From contig NZ_NEJH01000001.1 in assembly GCF_002113025.1 (NCBI RefSeq), positions 496,001-560,000 of the forward strand: 64,000 nt of DNA, written 5' to 3'. A program made the position numbers and the translations under genes. Source of the DNA: Pseudomonas sp. B28(2017) (GTDB taxonomy: Bacteria; Pseudomonadota; Gammaproteobacteria; Pseudomonadales; Pseudomonadaceae). A model generated the notes under the pieces. It saw nothing but the letters and a program-made list of their open reading frames with translations, did no database searches and was not told where the DNA came from. Each line of letters opens with the position of its first letter. Within the stretch, counting starts at the first letter, position 1. Shown one piece after another: positions 58,852 to 64,000 of this stretch.

Positions 58852-61236
58852 ATGACTTCCTTGAGTACTCATCATCAGGACAAGGCGACGTTCCTCGAGC
58901 GCCTGATCTTCAACAACCGCCCGGCAGTGATCACCATCTGCCTGCTGGTCAGCATCTTCCTGTTCTGGCAGGCCACGCTGATTCGTCCGTCCACCAGTTT
59001 CGAAAAAATGATCCCGCTGGAGCATCCCTTCATCCAGAAGATGATGGAGCACCGCAATGACCTGACGAACCTGGGCAATACCGTGCGGATTTCGGTGGAA
59101 GCCACCGACGGCGACATTTTCTCCAAGGAGTACATGGAGACCCTGCGTCAGGTCAACGACGAAGTGTTCTACATTTCCGGTGTCGATCGTTCCGGCCTCA
59201 AGTCGCTGTGGAGCCCGAGCGTTCGCTGGACCGAAGTGACGGAAGAGGGCTTCGCCGGCGGTGAAGTGATTCCGCAGAGCTACAACGGTTCCCAGACCAG
59301 CCTCGACCTGCTGCGCAACAACGTGCTCAAGTCCGGGCAGATCGGGCGTCTGGTGGCCAACGACTTCAAGTCGAGCATCGTCGATATCCCGTTGCTGGAG
59401 TCCTACCCGGACCCACAAGACCAGGGCAAGCTGCTGGCGCTGGACTATCGCAAGTTCTCCCACGAGCTTGAAGACAAGATCCGCACCAAGTTCGAAGCGC
59501 AGAACCCGAACGTGAAGATCCACATCGTCGGTTTCGCCAAGAAAGTTGGCGACCTGATCGATGGCCTGGTGATGGTGGTGATGTTCTTCGGTGTCGCCTT
59601 CGTCATCACCCTGATCCTCCTGCTGTGGTTCACCAACTGCCTGCGCAGTACCGTCGCCGTGTTGAGTACGACGCTGGTGGCGGTGGTCTGGCAACTCGGG
59701 TTGATGCACTTCTTCGGTTTCGGGCTCGACCCCTATTCGATGCTGGTGCCGTTCCTGATCTTCGCCATCGGTATTTCCCACGGCGTACAGAAGATCAACG
59801 GCATCGCCCTGCAATCGAGTGAAGCCGACAACGCCCTGACGGCGGCGCGCCGGACGTTCCGTCAATTGTTCCTGCCGGGGATGATCGCGATCCTCGCCGA
59901 TGCGGTGGGTTTCATCACGCTGCTGATCATCGATATTGGCGTGATCCGTGAACTGGCGATTGGCGCGTCCATCGGTGTGGCGGTGATCGTGTTCACCAAT
60001 CTGATCCTGCTGCCGGTGGCGATTTCCTATGTCGGCATCAGCAAGCGTGCCGTGGCCCGCAGCAAGAAAGACGCAACCCGCGAACATCCGTTCTGGCGCC
60101 TGCTGGCGAATTTCGCCAGTGCCAAAGTCGCACCGGTTTCCATCCTGCTGGCGCTGATCGCCTTTGGTGGCGGCCTCTGGTACAGCCAGAACCTGAAAAT
60201 CGGCGACCTCGACCAGGGTGCTCCGGAGCTGCGTCCGGACTCGCGCTACAACAAGGACAACAACTTCATCATCAACAACTACTCCACCAGTTCCGATGTG
60301 TTGGTGGTGATGGTCAAGACCAAGGCCGAAGGTTGCTCGCGCTACGAAGCCATGGCGCCGATCGACGAGTTGATGTGGAAGATGCAGAACACCGAGGGCG
60401 TGCAGTCGGCGATCTCGTTGGTGACCGTGTCCAAGCAGATGATCAAGGGTATGAACGAGGGCAACCTGAAATGGGAAACCCTGTCGCGTAACCCTGATGT
60501 GCTGAACAACTCCATTGCCCGCGCTGACGGTCTGTACAACAACAGCTGTTCCCTGGCGCCGGTGCTGGTGTTCCTCAACGACCACAAGGCCGAAACCCTG
60601 GACCGTGCGGTGCATGCGGTGCAGGAGTTCGCCAGGGAAAACAACAAGGAAGGCCTTGAATTCATCCTCGCGGCCGGTAACGCCGGTATCGAGGCGGCCA
60701 CCAACGAGGTGATCAAGAAGTCCGAGCTGACCATCCTGATTCTGGTGTACATCTGTGTTGCGGTCATGTGCATGATCACCTTCCGTTCCTGGGCGGCAAC
60801 CCTGTGCATCGTGCTGCCGCTGGTGCTGACCTCGGTACTCGGCAACGCCCTGATGGCCTTCATGGGTATCGGCGTGAAAGTGGCGACCCTGCCGGTCGTG
60901 GCGCTCGGTGTGGGTATCGGCGTGGACTACGGCATCTACATCTACAGCCGCCTGGAAAGCTTCCTGCGTGCCGGCCTGCCGCTGCAAGAGGCGTACTACC
61001 AGACGCTGAAGTCCACCGGTAAGGCCGTGCTGTTCACCGGTCTGTGCCTGGCCATCGGCGTGTGCACCTGGATCTTCTCGGCCATCAAGTTCCAGGCCGA
61101 CATGGGGCTGATGCTGACCTTCATGTTGTTGTGGAACATGTTCGGTGCGCTGTGGCTGTTGCCGGCACTGGCGCGCTTCCTGATCAAGCCGGAGAAGCTG
61201 GCAGGACAGAAGGGCAATTCGCTGTTTGCCCATTGA
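58852..61236 (+). CDS. RND/MMPL-family transporter
   Basis: 794 residues. It has two repeats, each with one helix, a large periplasmic loop and five more helices. A sterol-sensing-like segment DPYSMLVPFLIFAIGISHGVQ (about 302-322) is mirrored by LPVVALGVGIGVDYGIYIYSRL near 680-700 (both longer stretches are split in the protein's halves). Such proteins use the proton gradient to move lipids or hydrophobic molecules. It is co-transcribed with the YCF48 gene. A terminator follows 14 bp after the stop. Confidence 0.92.
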   Translation: MTSLSTHHQDKATFLERLIFNNRPAVITICLLVSIFLFWQATLIRPSTSFEKMIPLEHPFIQKMMEHRNDLTNLGNTVRISVEATDGDIFSKEYMETLRQVNDEVFYISGVDRSGLKSLWSPSVRWTEVTEEGFAGGEVIPQSYNGSQTSLDLLRNNVLKSGQIGRLVANDFKSSIVDIPLLESYPDPQDQGKLLALDYRKFSHELEDKIRTKFEAQNPNVKIHIVGFAKKVGDLIDGLVMVVMFFGVAFVITLILLLWFTNCLRSTVAVLSTTLVAVVWQLGLMHFFGFGLDPYSMLVPFLIFAIGISHGVQKINGIALQSSEADNALTAARRTFRQLFLPGMIAILADAVGFITLLIIDIGVIRELAIGASIGVAVIVFTNLILLPVAISYVGISKRAVARSKKDATREHPFWRLLANFASAKVAPVSILLALIAFGGGLWYSQNLKIGDLDQGAPELRPDSRYNKDNNFIINNYSTSSDVLVVMVKTKAEGCSRYEAMAPIDELMWKMQNTEGVQSAISLVTVSKQMIKGMNEGNLKWETLSRNPDVLNNSIARADGLYNNSCSLAPVLVFLNDHKAETLDRAVHAVQEFARENNKEGLEFILAAGNAGIEAATNEVIKKSELTILILVYICVAVMCMITFRSWAATLCIVLPLVLTSVLGNALMAFMGIGVKVATLPVVALGVGIGVDYGIYIYSRLESFLRAGLPLQEAYYQTLKSTGKAVLFTGLCLAIGVCTWIFSAIKFQADMGLMLTFMLLWNMFGALWLLPALARFLIKPEKLAGQKGNSLFAH

Positions 61237-61250
61237 TTGATCGCTGAAAC

Positions 61251-61282
61251 AAAAAAGCCGCAACTCAGGTTGCGGCTTTTTT
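61251..61282 (+). terminator. Strong intrinsic terminator of the YCF48-MMPL operon
   Basis: Perfect 14-bp stem AAAAAAGCCGCAAC / GTTGCGGCTTTTTT with a 4-base loop. The symmetric A/T flanks let it act both ways, but the opposite gene stops 69 bp away. Confidence 0.9.
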
Positions 61283-61309
61283 ATGTCCGAAGGGCTTACT
61301 CCAAAACCT

Positions 61310-61335
61310 GTGGGAGCGGGCTTGCCCGCGCCCAC
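61310..61335. repeat. REP element, single copy
   Basis: GTGGGAGCGGGCTTGCCCGC with CCCAC closing the palindrome, between two convergent genes. Confidence 0.85.
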
Positions 61336-61350
61336 AAGGTTTTGTGTTGG

Positions 61351-62070
61351 TCAGGCAGGATCGGTGCCGAGCACCACATTCAACGCGTTGCGCGCATCAT
61401 CGAGTTGCACCAGCGTCGCATGCCGCGCGCCGAGGGCGTCACGGTTTTCGATGGCGGTCAGGATCGCCTTGTGCCGGGGCAGCGCCAGTTCATGCAGGTT
61501 CGGCCGTTGGTTCGAGTGCTTCAAGGCTTCGGCGATGGCCACCGAGAGCATGTTGCACAGGTTGGCCAGCAAGTCGTTGTGCGTTGCATCGGCGATACGG
61601 CTGTGGAAGTCCAGGTCAGGCTGCAACAGCGCCTCCGGCGTCGGTGCGGCTTCCATGCGCTGGTAGGCTTCACCGATGGAGGCAATGTCCGCTTCCGTGG
61701 CGAATTGCGCGGCGAGGGCGGCAGCGGCCGGTTCGATGATGCTGCGTACACTGGTCAGCAGGTCGAAAAACTGATTCTGCGGACTGCTCTGCATCAACCA
61801 GTGCAGCACGTCCGGGTCGAGCATATGCCAGTCCTTGCGCGGCTTGACCACGGTGCCGACTCGCGGGCGGGAATACACCAGGCCCTTGGCAACCAGTACC
61901 CGGGTGGCTTCACGCAACACCGGTCGGCTGACCGCGTATTCTTCGCACAACAGCGCTTCGGCAGGCAGTTTGTCGTCCGGCAGGAAACGTCCCGAGACGA
62001 TCTGCATCCCCAGTTCCTGGACGATGCGCGAGTGCATGCTTTTGCGGTCGGAGGGTTTGCGGTAATCCAT
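61351..62070 (-). CDS. GntR-family (FCD/FadR-type) transcriptional regulator
   Basis: 239 residues from the ATG at 62070; a start at 62109 has no ribosome site. The winged helix has LPAEALLCEEYAVSRPVLREATRVL and the FCD effector domain follows (about 95-230), with the metal-binding pattern D-X-X-X-H in DLDFHSRIADATHN. The group often senses sugar acids. It lies 178 bp downstream of the dehydratase gene, which it probably controls. Confidence 0.9.
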   Translation of the reverse strand: MDYRKPSDRKSMHSRIVQELGMQIVSGRFLPDDKLPAEALLCEEYAVSRPVLREATRVLVAKGLVYSRPRVGTVVKPRKDWHMLDPDVLHWLMQSSPQNQFFDLLTSVRSIIEPAAAALAAQFATEADIASIGEAYQRMEAAPTPEALLQPDLDFHSRIADATHNDLLANLCNMLSVAIAEALKHSNQRPNLHELALPRHKAILTAIENRDALGARHATLVQLDDARNALNVVLGTDPA

Positions 62071-62133
62071 GGGGAACGGCGCGGTCCTGTGCGAATAGGT
62101 GTCGCGCATGATAGCAGGCGCGACGAGTCGACT

Positions 62134-62233
62134 GTAGGAGCGAGCTCGTTCGCGATGGACGTCAACGATAACTTGGGGAACCTGAAACCCCGCGGCGGTC
62201 TCGGGTCCATCACGAGCAAGCTCGCTCCTGCAG
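62134..62233. repeat. Diverged REP doublet between dehydratase and regulator genes
   Basis: Copies at 62134-62158 and 62206-62233 (GTAGGAGCGAGCTCGTTCGC and GAGCAAGCTCGCTCCTGCAG) face each other with a 47-bp middle that carries GGACGTC/GGTCCAT-like arms. Confidence 0.8.
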
Positions 62234-62247
62234 GGGGGGCGGCGGGG

Positions 62248-63984
62248 TTAGTGGGAGTGACGCGGCACTTCAGCCCCGCGGCAGCCGACCAGGAAGTCGA
62301 AGTCGCAACCCTGGTCCGCTTGCAGCACGTGGTCGATGTATAGCTGGCGATAGCCGCCCACCAGCAACTGCTGTGGCGGTTGCAGATCGGCCATGCGCGC
62401 GGCCAGTTCGGCGTCCGGAATATCCAGGTGCAAGCGGCCGCTGGCGCAATCGAGTTCAATCCAGTCACCTTCCTTCACCGCGGCCAGCGGTCCGCCGGCC
62501 GCGGCTTCGGGGGCGACGTGCAGGACAACGGTGCCGTATGCCGTGCCGCTCATGCGTGCATCGGAAATTCGCACCATGTCGGTCACGCCCTGGGCCAGCA
62601 GCTTGGCCGGCAAGCCCATATTGCCCACTTCGGCCATGCCTGGATAACCCTTCGGCCCGCAATTTTTCATCACCAGAATCGAGTGGGCGTCGACGTCCAG
62701 TTCCAGGTCATTGATTCGTGCCTTGTACATGTCGAAGTTCTCGAACACCACCGCGCGGCCGCGATGCTGCATCAATTCGGGCGTGGCGGCGGACGGCTTC
62801 AGCACGGCGCCCAACGGTGCAAGGTTGCCGCGCAGTACACAGATGCCGCCATCGGCACGGATCGGGTTGTCGAGGGTGCGGATCACTTCGTCCTCGCCAT
62901 AGATCGGCGCGTCCCTGGTGTTCTCGCCAATGGACTTGCCATTGACCGTCAGCGCGTTCGGGTTCGGGATCAGATTGGCCTCGCCGAGACGGCGCAGCAC
63001 CGCCGGCAAGCCACCGGCGTAGTAGAACTCTTCCATCAGGAAGCGCCCGGAAGGTTGCAGGTCGACGATGGTCGGCATGCCGCGGCCAATACGGGTCCAG
63101 TCGTCCAGGTCCAGTTCAACCCCGATGCGCCCGGCGATGGCTTTCAGGTGGATCACTGCGTTGGTCGAGCCGCCAATCGCAGCGTTAACCCGAATGGCAT
63201 TTTCGAAGGCTTCCCTGGTGAGGATCTTCGACAGCTTCAAGTCTTCACGCACCATCTCCACGGCACGCATACCGGACATGTGCGCCAACACATAACGGCG
63301 CGCATCCACCGCCGGGATCGCCGCGTTGTGGGGCAGGGAAGTGCCCAGCGCTTCGGCCATGCAGGCCATTGTCGAGGCGGTGCCCATGGTGTTGCAGGTG
63401 CCGGCCGAGCGGGACATGCCACCCTCTGCCGCGAGGAAGTCATCGATGCTGATGGTGCCGGCCTTGACCTGTTCGCTGAGCTGCCAGACCACCGTGCCGG
63501 AGCCGATGTCCTTGCCCTTGTGCTTGCCGTTGAGCATCGGCCCGCCGGTGACCACGATGGCCGGTACGTCGCAACTGGCGGCGCCCATCAGTAGTGCCGG
63601 GGTGGTCTTGTCGCAACCGGTCAGCAGCACGACGCCGTCAATCGGGTTGCCGCGAATGGCTTCTTCCACGTCCATGCTCGCCAGGTTGCGGGTGAGCATG
63701 GCGGTCGGGCGCAGGTTCGATTCGCCGTTGGAGAACACCGGAAACTCCACCGGAAAACCGCCGGCCTCGATCACTCCGCGTTTGACGTGTTCGGCAATCT
63801 GGCGGAAGTGTGCGTTGCACGGGGTCAGCTCCGACCAGGTGTTGCAGATGCCGATGATCGGCTTGCCATGGAACTGGTGGTCGGCGATGCCCTGATTCTT
63901 CATCCAGCTGCGGTACATGAAGCCGTTCTTGTCGGCCGTGCCAAACCATTGGGCGGAGCGCAGGGTGGGTTTGTTATCAGACAT
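62248..63984 (-). CDS. IlvD/Edd-family dehydratase, probable L-arabonate dehydratase
   Basis: 578 residues of the dihydroxy-acid dehydratase superfamily. Cluster-binding cysteines are in GICNTWSELTPCN, LTGCDKTTPA and SAGTCNTMGTAST; SDARMSGTAYGTVVLHVAPE is typical of the sugar-acid branch (arabonate/xylonate dehydratases) rather than of IlvD. The C-terminal LVGCRGAEVPRHSH also fits that branch. It would remove water from a sugar acid to give a 2-keto-3-deoxy acid. Substrate choice is inferred from resemblance and the FCD regulator beside it. The operon may begin upstream of the window. Confidence 0.85.
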   Translation of the reverse strand: MSDNKPTLRSAQWFGTADKNGFMYRSWMKNQGIADHQFHGKPIIGICNTWSELTPCNAHFRQIAEHVKRGVIEAGGFPVEFPVFSNGESNLRPTAMLTRNLASMDVEEAIRGNPIDGVVLLTGCDKTTPALLMGAASCDVPAIVVTGGPMLNGKHKGKDIGSGTVVWQLSEQVKAGTISIDDFLAAEGGMSRSAGTCNTMGTASTMACMAEALGTSLPHNAAIPAVDARRYVLAHMSGMRAVEMVREDLKLSKILTREAFENAIRVNAAIGGSTNAVIHLKAIAGRIGVELDLDDWTRIGRGMPTIVDLQPSGRFLMEEFYYAGGLPAVLRRLGEANLIPNPNALTVNGKSIGENTRDAPIYGEDEVIRTLDNPIRADGGICVLRGNLAPLGAVLKPSAATPELMQHRGRAVVFENFDMYKARINDLELDVDAHSILVMKNCGPKGYPGMAEVGNMGLPAKLLAQGVTDMVRISDARMSGTAYGTVVLHVAPEAAAGGPLAAVKEGDWIELDCASGRLHLDIPDAELAARMADLQPPQQLLVGGYRQLYIDHVLQADQGCDFDFLVGCRGAEVPRHSH

Positions 63985-64000
63985 GATCGATTCTCTTATT

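Overview
The window is a GC-rich, gene-dense chromosomal segment of a fluorescent-group Pseudomonas. Gene order supports this: cysI, metH, cti and nfuA lie close together; dnaQ is followed by a lysine decarboxylase gene; nadK, glpG, yeaC, a DUF2797 gene and pepN form a block. The many palindromic REP elements that read GTGGGAGCGAGC...GCTCGCGAA are also typical of that group. I see no rRNA, tRNA, CRISPR array, phage or transposase gene.

Layout. Bases 1-6270: a truncated fatty acid hydroxylase/sterol desaturase, a LysR regulator, an SCP2 lipid carrier, a histidine phosphatase, the SohB protease, and the sulfite reductase pair cysI-DUF934. Bases 6564-15109: a 37-residue membrane peptide, an orphan periplasmic binding protein, a DUF2970 protein, B12-dependent methionine synthase metH with a MetR-type operator, the cis/trans fatty acid isomerase cti, and nfuA. 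Bases 15250-24896: a cobalamin locus. It has two divergent cobalamin riboswitches. One leads cbtB-cbtA-cobE-cobM leftwards and the other leads cobW-cobN-chlI/D rightwards. Bases 25045-33835: an OYE-type flavin oxidoreductase with a divergent MerR regulator, then a sigma-54-type promoter and an amino-acid ABC transporter operon followed by RidA, an IclR regulator, a D-serine dehydratase-like enzyme and a PfkB kinase. Bases 33907-43000: PpiC, a hybrid histidine kinase, and a ketone-body operon (gntP-type permease, 3-hydroxybutyrate dehydrogenase, acetoacetyl-CoA synthetase) with its sigma-54 activator. Bases 43470-56758: dnaQ, ldcA, a GNAT enzyme, a LysR regulator, an FMN reductase, a DUF1853 gene and the nadK-to-pepN run. 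Bases 56759-57770: a gene-free kilobase holding a 663-bp element with 52-bp terminal inverted repeats. Bases 57771-64000: a YCF48 protein with an MMPL/RND exporter, then an FCD-type GntR regulator and an arabonate-dehydratase-like IlvD/Edd enzyme.

The strongest unusual signal is at the end of the chelatase gene (24219-24266). The slippery heptamer A AAA AAG sits one codon before the stop. Five bases later there is a perfect 11-bp stem-loop. The -1 frame then runs without a stop into a von Willebrand A domain that has no credible start of its own. This looks like programmed -1 frameshifting that makes a short AAA+ subunit (ChlI-like) and a long AAA+/VWA subunit (ChlD-like) from one gene, to partner CobN. 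The mechanism has been reported for chlD-type genes of cobalamin producers; what is seen here is its full sequence signature. The second is a REP doublet inserted in frame inside cobN (21701-21786), which adds about 29 codons to an essential chelatase subunit.

How the genes fit together. B12 supply (cobalt uptake by CbtAB, late corrin steps, cobalt insertion) is placed under B12 feedback and lies next to the B12 consumer metH. CysI supplies the sulfide that feeds methionine synthesis. The two sigma-54 promoters tie amino-acid uptake and ketone-body use to carbon/nitrogen status.
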